The position numbers and the translations under genes are program-made. Below are positions 16,915 to 25,282 of a stretch of 64,000 nucleotides of DNA, piece by piece. Position 1 is the stretch's first letter; every line of letters begins with the position of its first letter. Under the pieces are notes generated by a model. That model saw nothing but the letters and a program-made list of their open reading frames with translations. It was not told the DNA's origin and ran no database searches. The stretch comes from Shouchella miscanthi (lineage in GTDB: Bacteria; Bacillota; Bacilli; Bacillales; Bacillaceae_D), in the NCBI RefSeq assembly GCF_007725405.1, contig NZ_CP042163.1:496001-560000 (forward strand), read 5' to 3'.

Positions 16915-17523
16915 ATGTCCAAATCGGTTCGAATGGAGAAAGCATCGCCTTGTTCGAGGGTGGGCGCTAAGCTAAACATAATGGCTATTGAAAGCATGGC
17001 TCAAACAATTGTTGGTTCAGACGATCCTGCTATTATAGAAGAAACGATGAAAGGATTGTGGGAAGGGAAAAACAATCGCTTCAGCCACGAATTTGCTTAT
17101 GAAGCAAAAGTAGGTAACAAAACACTTGGAATGATTACGTGCTACCCAACAAGCGTCATGAATCAATTAGTTCTTCCGACAGCCAAACAAATTTTGCACA
17201 TAAGACGATTTGCTATGGTCAACTATGCAGTCAAGAATGTGCGTACCCTCTATGCCATGATGACGATGGAGGAAGGGAAGAAGGATGAGTTTCATATAGG
17301 TGCGATGGCCATACTACCTGAAAGCAGAGGGGTAGGTATTGGTGGAATGCTGCTTCATTATGCTGAAGCGCGTGCGAAAGATTGCTCTTTTAAGAAACTA
17401 TCGCTAACGGTTCGAGAAAACAATCCCCGTGCGAAGCAGTTATACGAGCGGGTTGGCTATCAAGTTGTAGGAAAGATTGATCAAGGATCTTTTAAACTTT
17501 TTCGGATGGTTAAAGCGGTGTAG
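16915..17523 (+). CDS. GNAT-family N-acetyltransferase
   Basis: A 202-residue acetyltransferase. Motif A reads [20 protein letters not shown] and motif [21 protein letters not shown]. The N-terminal half, with its [20 protein letters not shown], is like a group of longer Bacillus GNATs. ATG 16915 follows GAAGGGTGATC. A DUF2200 gene starts 29 nt later, so the two are likely cotranscribed. Confidence 0.88.
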   Translation: MSKSVRMEKASPCSRVGAKLNIMAIESMAQTIVGSDDPAIIEETMKGLWEGKNNRFSHEFAYEAKVGNKTLGMITCYPTSVMNQLVLPTAKQILHIRRFAMVNYAVKNVRTLYAMMTMEEGKKDEFHIGAMAILPESRGVGIGGMLLHYAEARAKDCSFKKLSLTVRENNPRAKQLYERVGYQVVGKIDQGSFKLFRMVKAV

Positions 17524-17552
17524 CAGTAGAAAAGCAAGAAAGGAGCGAACGT

Positions 17553-17900
17553 ATGGCTAAGCATATTTACACGATGCCGTTTGCAAGCGTTTATCCACAT
17601 TATGTGAATAAGGTTGAAAGAAAAGGCCGGACAAAAGCCGAGCTTGATGAGGTCATTCAATGGTTAACTGGCTATCGTCCAGAAGCGCTAGAAGCGCATT
17701 TGGAAAAGCAAACAGATATGGAATCGTTTTTTTCAGGTGCCCCAATCATGAACCCATCACGGTCTCTTATTAAAGGTGTTATATGTGGTGTTCGGGTGGA
17801 AGATATTGAAGAACCACTTATGAAAGAAATTCGTTACTTGGATAAATTAGTAGATGAGCTGGCAAGAGGTAAGGCAATGGAGAAGGTATTACGAGGCTAG
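17553..17900 (+). CDS. DUF2200 family protein
   Basis: A 115-residue soluble protein matching the DUF2200 pattern: [20 protein letters not shown], then [32 protein letters not shown] and a C-terminal [15 protein letters not shown]. The structure-function relation of the family is not known. AAGAAAGGAGCG precedes the ATG. It follows the GNAT gene closely. Confidence 0.8.
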   Translation: MAKHIYTMPFASVYPHYVNKVERKGRTKAELDEVIQWLTGYRPEALEAHLEKQTDMESFFSGAPIMNPSRSLIKGVICGVRVEDIEEPLMKEIRYLDKLVDELARGKAMEKVLRG

Positions 17901-18055
17901 TGAACGGTCGCAACCCACTTTTCTAGTTATCCAAGTCGCTTCGTTTAGTTTCGCTTGGGATACTTAATCACTTTGAGGTGCGTACTTGTTTAGAAGAATG
18001 CTTAGGTTTATAGTCAATTTGAAACAAAAAATCTTAACGATGAAGGTGAGAATCC

Positions 18056-18832
18056 ATGAGATTTCAGGATAAAGTTGTATTAATAACAGGTGCTTCTGGA
18101 GGGATTGGGATAAAGGCAGCAGAGCTTTTTCAAGCGGAAGGAGCTAAACTCGCTTTAGTCGATTTAAATAAAGAAGCTTTAGAGAAAGCATCTGTTGAAG
18201 CAAACCTAGACAAAGACAAAACATTGCTAGTAGCTGGAGATGTTTCTAAAGAGAATGATGTCCAAGCATTTATAGAGAATACTGTTGATCACTATGGACA
18301 AATCGATATTTTTATTAATAATGCAGGAATTAATGGTGAATTTGGTTTGTTAACCGAACAAACCCTTGATAATTTTCAAAATGTCTTAAATGTAAATACA
18401 ACAGGTGTGTTTCTTGGGCTGAAGTACGTGATGCAAGTGATGAAAAAACAACAAAATGGTGTTATCGTGAATACAGCTTCCAACGGTGGGCTGCTTGGCG
18501 CACCTGGAATGGGTCCTTATGTGGCGTCAAAACATGCTGTGATTGCATTAACGAAAACGGCCGCTTTGGAAGGTGCTGCGGAAAATATTCGCGTTGTAGC
18601 TGTTGCACCTTCTGGAGTAGATACAGCCATGATTCGTTCAATTGAACAAAATACAAACCCAGATAACGTCGATGAAGCACGTAAACAATTCGAAGCGAGT
18701 GTTCCGCTTAATCGCTATGCAACAGCAGAAGAGATTGCTAAACTAATGTTGTTTTTATCCTCTGAAGAGGCATCCTTTATCACGGGTAGCTATTATCGGA
18801 TTGATGGTGGACAAGGGGCAACGTCTGTTTAA
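18056..18832 (+). CDS. Short-chain dehydrogenase/reductase (classical SDR)
   Basis: A 258-residue classical SDR. The cofactor motif is VLITGASGGIGIKAAELF, the structural motif INNAGING, the catalytic Ser lies in VNTASNGG and the YVASKHA pair gives Tyr and Lys. An acidic residue after the second strand (LALVDLNKE) suggests NAD(H) preference. GAAGGTGAGAATCC precedes the ATG. Substrate unknown; no operon partner is visible. Confidence 0.92.
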   Translation: MRFQDKVVLITGASGGIGIKAAELFQAEGAKLALVDLNKEALEKASVEANLDKDKTLLVAGDVSKENDVQAFIENTVDHYGQIDIFINNAGINGEFGLLTEQTLDNFQNVLNVNTTGVFLGLKYVMQVMKKQQNGVIVNTASNGGLLGAPGMGPYVASKHAVIALTKTAALEGAAENIRVVAVAPSGVDTAMIRSIEQNTNPDNVDEARKQFEASVPLNRYATAEEIAKLMLFLSSEEASFITGSYYRIDGGQGATSV

Positions 18833-18980
18833 ATAGCGTTGATGAATCGAAAGAGACGTAAATGTGAAAGAACCTTGTATTCTTTTCGTTAGGTTTTGAA
18901 TTTCGTCTATTTCCTGCTATGCTAGATCTACAAAAAACTAATGGATAGGGTCTATGGATAAAAAAGGAGGCGATGTAAAA

Positions 18981-19433
18981 GTGGCTAGGAAGGTTCTCTA
19001 TGTCTTCATTGCACTTTTACTTGTCAGTGTAGCAGGTATTGTTTTAGTGAATTACATTCCTGAGGAGACGACGATAGAAGAAGAGATTACTCGTTATGAA
19101 AGTGAAAACGGTGAAATCACATCTATTCAAATCATACAAGAGTCAAGTGAACGTTCACATTCAACCAGAAGAGAAGTGACGATAGATGACCGTGATAAAA
19201 TCATGGAACTCTTTGATGGAGCGACCGAACTCGTTCCGAATGACCGTGCACCAACGGTAACGTATCATCTAGAAGTTGAAACAACAGAGCAATCCATTTA
19301 TACAGCACCGACCATTCTTGTGAGCGATGCCACCTTTGCCTGGGGAGAGAATCGCTTTCATGTTAATGGAGAAAATACGTTATTTGAAGCGATTGAAACA
19401 GGTGATTTTGATTGGACGACTGACGAAGAATAG
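18981..19433 (+). CDS. Secreted or membrane-anchored hypothetical protein
   Basis: A 150-residue protein with an N-terminal transmembrane/signal segment (VLYVFIALLLVSVAGIVLV) and an acidic extracytoplasmic domain rich in Glu and Thr. GTG 18981 follows AAAGGAGG by 10 nt; an ATG at 18954 is in frame but has only a weak AGGG ahead. No conserved catalytic motif is visible. Confidence 0.65.
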   Translation: MARKVLYVFIALLLVSVAGIVLVNYIPEETTIEEEITRYESENGEITSIQIIQESSERSHSTRREVTIDDRDKIMELFDGATELVPNDRAPTVTYHLEVETTEQSIYTAPTILVSDATFAWGENRFHVNGENTLFEAIETGDFDWTTDEE

Positions 19434-19441
19434 CTCGATAG

Positions 19442-19472
19442 AGAGGCCTTTTGCGAAGGTCTCTTTTTTTTA
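19442..19472 (+). terminator. Intrinsic terminator
   Basis: AGAGGCCTT (19442-19450) pairs with AAGGTCTCT (19456-19464) and is followed by a T-run, after the secreted hypothetical gene. Confidence 0.8.
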
Positions 19473-19577
19473 TTTAACGATTCATTTTAGTGGTAGATTA
19501 TCTGCCCACTTCTCTTAAGAAAGTGGAAAACTTTGTTAAGCTAAAGTAAACAAAGGTAGATGGAGGGAGTGTGGCAA

Positions 19578-20906
19578 ATGAAGAAACAGGTAGGACTAGC
19601 AGTTGGGTTAGGTGTAGGTAGTACCCTTGCAACTCAAGGAGTCTATGCAGAAGAATTTCCTTTACATACAATGGATGCTCAGGAGGCAGAAGGTCAACAT
19701 TATGTACCCTCAACAGTGGACAATGTTCGCTGGGGAGAACTACCAAACCGGACAAGTGCACCGGTATTAAAGATGGAATCAGGCGAAACCATTACATTTG
19801 ATACAGTTTCAGCTGAAGGGCTACTTGATGATCAAGGCAGAGATCCTGTTTCTTACTTTGGTCAGTATGGTGTGAAGCCAAAAGATATTCTTTCCGAAGC
19901 GATTGCCATTGCGGAATCCGATATTGTCAATCTATTCGGCGAACATGGCCCTCATATTGTGACAGGGCCAGTTGAAATTAAAGGGGCAGAACCAGGCGAT
20001 GTATTAAAAGTAGAAACGTTGTCACTCACGCCGCGGGTTCCATACGGCGTTATTTCAAACCGACACGGTCGTGGTGCATTACCTGGAGAATTTCCTGAAA
20101 ATGAAGGACCAGCTGAAGAAGCAAGTGTTGAAAATCCAGAATGGTTTCATAACGTATCCGTTTTCACCCCTATTACAATGCGAAACGGGCAATGGTATGG
20201 TGAAATTCCAGGAGAAGATGTGTTTTTTCCACTTCAACCTTTCATGGGAATGATGGGCGTTGCAACCGACACGACCGAAAGAGTAGACAGTGTCCCTCCT
20301 ACCCGAACAGGTGGGAATATTGATATCAATGACTTAGGTGTAGGGTCAACCCTTTACTTACCGATTGAAGTGGAAGGCGGCCTGTTTTACACTGGTGATC
20401 CTCATTTTTCACAAGGAGATGGGGAAGTCGCGTTGAGTGCTCTTGAAGGGTCGCTTCGGGTAACCTTTCGTTTGTCGTTATTAAAAAAAGGTGATCCAGG
20501 TATACCCGGAAACGCTCATACGTTTACCCAACCAATTGGTGAAACAGAAGACTATTGGTTGCCAATTGGTCTTGATGAAGATTTAAATGAAGCGATGAAA
20601 GATGCCACACGTCAATCGATCGACTTCTTGGAGCATCATTACGGTATGGACCGTGCTAAAGCACTTGCTTACTTAAGCGCAGCAACAGATTTTGAAGTTT
20701 CACAAGTAGTGGATCGAACGAAAGGAATTAATGGAAAAATTCGAAAAGCGGATTTTGAAAAAAGGCTGCCCAATGAAGTAGCAGCAACAACAGAAGGTGG
20801 ACAGTTACCACAGACATCGACTAACTATGTTGCGTGGATAATTGGGGGCTTAAGTGTTGTAGGAGCAGCTTTTGCACTAGGTAGAAGAAAGAAACGATCT
20901 GTATAA
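19578..20906 (+). CDS. Cell-surface acetamidase/formamidase-family protein with LPQTS anchor
   Basis: A 442-residue protein of the FmdA/AmdA family, which hydrolyses formamide or acetamide to ammonia and acid. Unusually it is built for export: signal peptide MKKQVGLAVGLGVGS..YAEE, and a C-terminal sorting signal LPQTS, hydrophobic WIIGGLSVVGAAFAL and the basic tail RRKKRS. The family core is seen in ISNRHGRGALPGE, FHNVSVF, IPGEDVFFPLQPFMGMMGVA and YTGDPHFSQGDGEVAL. LPxTS sites are used by class D-type sortases such as B. subtilis YhcS. GGAGGGAGTGTG precedes ATG 19578. A strong terminator follows. Confidence 0.85.
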   Translation: MKKQVGLAVGLGVGSTLATQGVYAEEFPLHTMDAQEAEGQHYVPSTVDNVRWGELPNRTSAPVLKMESGETITFDTVSAEGLLDDQGRDPVSYFGQYGVKPKDILSEAIAIAESDIVNLFGEHGPHIVTGPVEIKGAEPGDVLKVETLSLTPRVPYGVISNRHGRGALPGEFPENEGPAEEASVENPEWFHNVSVFTPITMRNGQWYGEIPGEDVFFPLQPFMGMMGVATDTTERVDSVPPTRTGGNIDINDLGVGSTLYLPIEVEGGLFYTGDPHFSQGDGEVALSALEGSLRVTFRLSLLKKGDPGIPGNAHTFTQPIGETEDYWLPIGLDEDLNEAMKDATRQSIDFLEHHYGMDRAKALAYLSAATDFEVSQVVDRTKGINGKIRKADFEKRLPNEVAATTEGGQLPQTSTNYVAWIIGGLSVVGAAFALGRRKKRSV

Positions 20907-20945
20907 GAAAAAGAGGCTCAGCATGGCTGTGTCTCTTTTTCTTTT
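20906..20945 (+). terminator. Intrinsic terminator of the acetamidase gene
   Basis: AGAAAAAGAG (20906-20915) pairs with CTCTTTTTCT (20933-20942), with an inner CAGC/GCTG helix, followed by TTT. Confidence 0.82.
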
Positions 20946-21010
20946 CATGTAAATGAAACATTTTGTTCCAGTAACCGTAGAACATACAAAGGAAACAAGG
21001 AGGCGACGGC

Positions 21011-21169
21011 ATGAAACAGGAATGGTTTACTTATGCGATTACGATAGCAGCGCTGACATTTGTTGGCTTCACATCTTTTAATAACACGGCAGCTGCCCTC
21101 ATATTCGGCATTGGAAGTGGAAGTATTTTTGGCTGGGTCATTGCCTCTATTCCGAAAATAAAACAATGA
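21011..21169 (+). CDS. Small two-segment membrane protein
   Basis: A 52-residue protein: MKQEWFTYAITIAALTFVG, a polar turn SFNNTAAA, then a glycine-rich membrane segment FGIGSGSIFGWVIASI and a basic end. AAGGAGGCGACGGC precedes the ATG, which makes a real gene likely. Family not recognised. Confidence 0.6.
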   Translation: MKQEWFTYAITIAALTFVGFTSFNNTAAALIFGIGSGSIFGWVIASIPKIKQ

Positions 21170-21221
21170 TACTTTACTGTTATCACATTCGTTTATCAAG
21201 TTAAAAAAAGGAGCGCCTTTT

Positions 21222-21887
21222 ATGTTTCGTTCATATCGTCAATGGAAACGCCGAAAGAAAGTAAATAAAGTAAAGGAAGGTGACGGGCACGCGCTAAAAC
21301 CATTCCGTTTTTGGCAGCCATTCACGCGCTCTTTATTTTACTTGGAACTTACTGGTGATGAAGGTGAAACCCATGTGTATGCAGTGAACGTTCATTTTTT
21401 TAGCGAAGATAACACGGCAGAGTTATACCTTGATGGTAAGCATATGGCCACCTCAAGTCTTCCGGCGGCTTTCCCTGTACCTGGTGGTGTCATTGAAGTT
21501 GGAGCAACAGATTATGGCTTAAGTCGAATGCATTATGTGAGGGAAAGTGATCAACGAGAATACGTGTTACAGCCGGATAAGCGCTCGGGTGAAGGGTTGC
21601 GTCTAAGATTGGATCAACGGTTTCCTATAACAAGCAAAAGTTTAGGTCTGTCTGCGGTTATGGTATTGCTCGTCTCACTTATTCTCGGGTTACCACAATT
21701 ACTAGAGCTCGTTACAAGCATACCGTGGATTCACGAACATATCGGCACTTTCCAGTCTCCAATTACGCTACCTGATTGGGTGAATACAACCCTAATTGTT
21801 GCTTCTGTCCTAGCTGGGATTGAGCGCGCGCTGCTGTTAAGAAATCATTGGCTCATTGATATGGAAACAGGCTATTGGGATAGCTAA
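21222..21887 (+). CDS. Membrane protein of unknown function
   Basis: A 221-residue protein: a basic N-terminus, a soluble domain of about 125 residues, then two hydrophobic segments (LGLSAVMVLLVSLILGLPQLL and LIVASVLAGIERALLL). AAAAAAGGAGCGCC lies ahead of the ATG. The soluble region carries a beta-rich HVYAVNVHFFSEDNTAELYL stretch. I do not recognise a family and see no catalytic motif. Confidence 0.7.
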   Translation: MFRSYRQWKRRKKVNKVKEGDGHALKPFRFWQPFTRSLFYLELTGDEGETHVYAVNVHFFSEDNTAELYLDGKHMATSSLPAAFPVPGGVIEVGATDYGLSRMHYVRESDQREYVLQPDKRSGEGLRLRLDQRFPITSKSLGLSAVMVLLVSLILGLPQLLELVTSIPWIHEHIGTFQSPITLPDWVNTTLIVASVLAGIERALLLRNHWLIDMETGYWDS

Positions 21888-21977
21888 TAGAATCGTAAGA
21901 ATGCGCGGTTTAGGTTATGATGTAGTTGGTATTATTTCGAATGGAGCGTATGCTTCTTAATGAATGTGGGGAGTAAG

Positions 21978-22274
21978 ATGGAAGATATTTTTATTATTCA
22001 GTTAGTCGTAGTACTATTCGTAAGCTCCATTGTACAATTTGTCTTGAAGAAGAAAGTAAAGCGATTTACGACTTCTTTTATTCATGCATCGATTATGTTA
22101 ACGGTTTTACCAATCATATGGGCAAGAGGTTTTGAATTGCAGGCTGTCCAAGTCACTTTTTTAAATCATCAATTTCTCTACTTTATATCAGCATTTATGC
22201 TCGGCATTTGGGGCTTATTCTTGTATTTAATGGTAAGAGAAAATAAGAAAGAAACGGAAAACGCACTCTCTTAA
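21978..22274 (+). CDS. Small polytopic membrane protein
   Basis: A 98-residue protein with three hydrophobic segments (FIIQLVVVLFVSSIVQFV, FIHASIMLTVLPIIWA, FISAFMLGIWGLFLYLMV). ATG 21978 follows GTGGGGAGTAAG; the frame from 21960 lacks a site. It is terminated by a long perfect hairpin that includes its last codons. Function unknown. Confidence 0.65.
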   Translation: MEDIFIIQLVVVLFVSSIVQFVLKKKVKRFTTSFIHASIMLTVLPIIWARGFELQAVQVTFLNHQFLYFISAFMLGIWGLFLYLMVRENKKETENALS

Positions 22275-22294
22275 GATGATGAGAGTGCGTTTTT
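22259..22294. terminator. Bidirectional intrinsic terminator
   Basis: AAACGCACTCTC (22259-22270) pairs with GAGAGTGCGTTT (22281-22292), T-run following. It separates the small membrane gene from the convergent chbG-like gene. Confidence 0.85.
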
Positions 22295-22299
22295 GTGAA

Positions 22300-23007
22300 T
22301 TATTTGAGCGTCCATCCATCTGGTAATGTATACGTCATTAAAACATCTGTTTCCTTTAACCGCTCACGAACATAAGAAGAAGTGGATGTTAACGTCGTGT
22401 CTGCATAAGCTGGGTGACACATAATCTCTACAGATTGTACGCCTTTATGATCGTCAAGGATGGTGTCTAACTCCTTATGATTGACTCCTTGTTTGTAAAA
22501 CCTTTCATCAAATGCCTCTGTATACAGCTGCGTCTGTCGAGGCATCTCCTCAAAATTATGCCGCCAGGGAAGTTGATACACTGCCGCTAGTTCTTCTATT
22601 ACTGGACGTAGATGAGCCCAATTATGGATGTGATGATGGCTATCTAAATGACTAGGTGTTAACCCGAAGTCTAAGAATGTTTCAATTTGCTTCGTCCATT
22701 CTCGTAGCACGTCAGCTGGATTGATCAGACGTTCGTTTCGTTGTTCCAGAAGAGGTCTAAATTGACCAAACTGATTTGTAAGGCTTGGAACGTTATCAGC
22801 CAAAGGTGTACCGATTGTTAAGGCAAGGTGAACACCTACACGTAAGCTAGGGTGCTGGTGCGCAAGGGCAACGGCATGACGCGTGCCAGGCATATTTACA
22901 AGCATGGTCGTAGAAGATACGACTCCATGTAAGTGGCAATCTAAAATACCGTAGTTGACTCCCCGTGATAACCCGAAATCATCTGCATTAAAAACAACAG
23001 TAGGCAT
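22300..23007 (-). CDS. chbG: Carbohydrate deacetylase, ChbG/YdjC family
   Basis: A 235-residue polysaccharide-deacetylase-like enzyme of the YdjC/ChbG family. The metal-binding site is visible: NADDFGLSRGVN (Asp pair) and the His cluster SHLDSHHHIHN, plus MCHPAY near the end. ChbG removes an acetyl group from chitobiose or its 6-phosphate so that the GH4 enzyme can act. The start is ATG 23007 with GGAGG 10 nt upstream; an upstream frame overlaps the regulator. It lies 16 nt downstream of the GntR gene, in the same operon. Confidence 0.9.
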   Translation of the reverse strand: MPTVVFNADDFGLSRGVNYGILDCHLHGVVSSTTMLVNMPGTRHAVALAHQHPSLRVGVHLALTIGTPLADNVPSLTNQFGQFRPLLEQRNERLINPADVLREWTKQIETFLDFGLTPSHLDSHHHIHNWAHLRPVIEELAAVYQLPWRHNFEEMPRQTQLYTEAFDERFYKQGVNHKELDTILDDHKGVQSVEIMCHPAYADTTLTSTSSYVRERLKETDVLMTYTLPDGWTLK

Positions 23008-23023
23008 GTTCGCTAAACCTCCA

Positions 23024-23740
23024 TTAACTGTAGTGTCGTTCAATTTGAAAACTTGCTCGTTCCCCATGGAAATAGGTTTGCGAGTGCTCCGCAATCGTCC
23101 CATCTTCTAAGTAAGCGAGCGTTTCCAAGTAAAAGCACGGTGTCTGTTCTTCAGACGCAAGATGTGTGGCAATAGAAGGATCCATCGTCGTTAGTTGAAG
23201 GTGTTCCTCTGTTCGTGCAATACGGACGCTGTAGTGATCTCTCAGTGTAGAATACAAAGAAACGGAGCATTGTTCCTCTGAAATACCTGGAGCAATGGTC
23301 CAAGGTACATAAGCGATCTCATACTGTAAAGGTTTTTCATCGACGTAACGAACGCGAATGACTTTTTGAATGGCAGCATTGGCATCCGTGTGTAATAAAT
23401 GGGACAACTCTTCATCAGCCGGGATAACTTGTAATGACAATACCTTAATGAAAGGTTTTTTTCCTTGTGAAGTGACTTGTTCCGTAAAAGAGGTAACCGT
23501 TTGGGATAAATTTGTGCGTATTTTCGGCTCCGCGACAAAAGTACCTTGTCCTTGTCTTCGAACCACATAGCCTTCCTGGCTGAGCTGTTGAAGAGCAGTA
23601 CGGACAGTGGTGCGACTCACACCATATGTGTCACAAAACTCAGCTTCAGTCGGAAGTTGTGATTGAGGTGCGTATTCGTTTGCTTCTATCTTTTCGATAA
23701 TGTTTTCTTTGATTTGCTGGTGCATCGCAGACATTGGCAT
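23024..23740 (-). CDS. GntR-family (HutC/UTRA) transcriptional regulator
   Basis: A 238-residue repressor. The N-terminal winged helix reads LPTEAEFCDTYGVSRTTVRT and RRQGQGTFVA, followed by a UTRA effector-binding domain (IQKVIRVRYVDEKPLQYEIA through the conserved LETLAYLEDG). It is divergent from the GH4-PTS operon and very likely controls it in response to the phosphorylated sugar. TCTGGAGGGGTC precedes the ATG. The chbG gene follows in the same transcript. Confidence 0.92.
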   Translation of the reverse strand: MPMSAMHQQIKENIIEKIEANEYAPQSQLPTEAEFCDTYGVSRTTVRTALQQLSQEGYVVRRQGQGTFVAEPKIRTNLSQTVTSFTEQVTSQGKKPFIKVLSLQVIPADEELSHLLHTDANAAIQKVIRVRYVDEKPLQYEIAYVPWTIAPGISEEQCSVSLYSTLRDHYSVRIARTEEHLQLTTMDPSIATHLASEEQTPCFYLETLAYLEDGTIAEHSQTYFHGERASFQIERHYS

Positions 23741-23837
23741 GACCCCTCCAGATTCTATACCTTTATTGTATCATAAATGATGGGAAGTTTTCATACAAAG
23801 GTAATGACAAAATAGAGAATTACTTTTAAAGTTGTTA

Positions 23838-23905
23838 TTACAAATAGTGCTGTACATTTCTTATTTGTTATGATAAATTGTAGTTGTATTAAGAAAGCGA
23901 TTTCA
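23838..23905. promoter_or_regulatory. Divergent regulatory region: operator dyad, promoter and cre site
   Basis: Inverted repeat TTACAAATA (23838-23846) / TATTTGTTA (23862-23870) is a candidate GntR operator. It overlaps a possible -35 TTGTTA (23865-23870) with a -10-like TATTAA (23887-23892, 16-nt spacer). AGAAAGCGATTTCA (23892-23905) matches the CcpA cre consensus at 13 of 14 positions, indicating glucose repression. A further TACAAATAG copy occurs near 23920. Confidence 0.6.
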
Positions 23906-23950
23906 ATAAACAGTTATACCTACAAATAGAGTAGTAACAGGAGGGGCTAT

Positions 23951-25267
23951 ATGATGTTGAAGCTTGTCATCATAGGTGGAGGATCTAGCTATACGCCAGA
24001 AATTATAGAGGGCATGATTGACCGTCACGATCAATTCCCTGTGACGGAAATAGCGCTAGTGGATATTGAAAAAGGAAAACAAAAGCTAGACGTCATTTCA
24101 CGTTTAGCAAAGCGAATGGTCAAAAAATCAGGAAAAGACATTACGATTACAGCTAGCCTTGATCGTCGAAAGGCATTAAAACATGCTGACTTCGTGACAA
24201 GTCAAATTCGAGTGGGGGGATTGAAAGCAAGAGAAAAAGACGAACGAATTCCACTTTCTTACGGTGCTTTAGGGCAGGAAACAAATGGTGCAGGAGGAAT
24301 CTTTAAAGCTTTGCGAACGATACCGATTTTGTTAGAGGTTTCAAAGGATATGGCTGAGCTTTGTCCAAATGCATGGCTGATCAACTTCACGAATCCTGCT
24401 GGAATGGTAACAGAAGCTTTGTTGAAATATGGTTCTCATAAACGCGTCATCGGTGTGTGTAACATTCCATTTAATATGCGAACAGGTGTGGCAGAAATTC
24501 TAGGCTGCCAGACGGAAGACGTTGAAATTGAATTTATTGGCTTAAATCATTTTGTATTTGGTCGTCGCGTGCTTGTAAAAGGAGTGGACTATACATCGAT
24601 TGTGATTGAGCGATTAAAAGATCCGTCAAATCAATATTCACCAGCAAATATCGTATCAGAAGGATGGTCGTCTACATTTTTATCTTCTTTTATGATGCTG
24701 CCGAATCCTTACCATAGCTATTACTTTAAAGGGGCAGAGATGCTAGAGAAAAGTTTGAAAGAGTATTGGGAGAATGGAACACGGGCTGAAGTCGTCCAGC
24801 AAGTAGAAGAAGAGCTCTTTAAAAAATATGACGATAAAGAGTTAACAGAAAAGCCTACCGAACTTGAGAAAAGAGGAGGGGCTTTCTATAGCGATGCTGC
24901 TTGTAACGTTATGACAAGTATCTATACAAATAAAGGCGATATTCAAACCGTTAACGTTCAAAATAATGGAACCATATCAGACTTACCGAACGATGCTGTC
25001 ATTGAAACCAATGCTGTCATGGGGGCAGAGGGACCACGACCAATTTCGATAGGAGCGCTTCCACTCTCGATTCGAGGCATCATTCAATTGATGAAGAATA
25101 TGGAGGAATTGGTCATTGAAGCAGCTGTAAAAGGCGATCGTGAGCGCCTGTATCAAGCGTTAGTCATCAATCCTCTTGTTCGAGAAGAAACGCTTGCAAA
25201 CGATTTAATGGAAGAGTTATTGGAAGCACATAAAGAAGATTTGCCACAATTTTATCAGCAAGTATAA
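23951..25267 (+). CDS. 6-phospho-beta-glucosidase, GH4 family
   Basis: A 438-residue GH4 glycosidase of the LicH/CelF/ChbF type; these need NAD+ and a divalent metal. The dinucleotide motif LVIIGGGSSYTPEIIEG is at the N-terminus, the metal-binding Cys in GVCNIPFNM and the His in GLNHFVFGR. It hydrolyses the phosphorylated disaccharide delivered by the PTS. ATG 23951 is preceded by CAGGAGGGGC. Together with ChbG next door, the E. coli ChbF role on deacetylated chitobiose-6-phosphate is the nearest model, but cellobiose cannot be excluded. Confidence 0.92.
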   Translation: MMLKLVIIGGGSSYTPEIIEGMIDRHDQFPVTEIALVDIEKGKQKLDVISRLAKRMVKKSGKDITITASLDRRKALKHADFVTSQIRVGGLKAREKDERIPLSYGALGQETNGAGGIFKALRTIPILLEVSKDMAELCPNAWLINFTNPAGMVTEALLKYGSHKRVIGVCNIPFNMRTGVAEILGCQTEDVEIEFIGLNHFVFGRRVLVKGVDYTSIVIERLKDPSNQYSPANIVSEGWSSTFLSSFMMLPNPYHSYYFKGAEMLEKSLKEYWENGTRAEVVQQVEEELFKKYDDKELTEKPTELEKRGGAFYSDAACNVMTSIYTNKGDIQTVNVQNNGTISDLPNDAVIETNAVMGAEGPRPISIGALPLSIRGIIQLMKNMEELVIEAAVKGDRERLYQALVINPLVREETLANDLMEELLEAHKEDLPQFYQQV

Positions 25268-25282
25268 AAAGGGGGAATTTTT

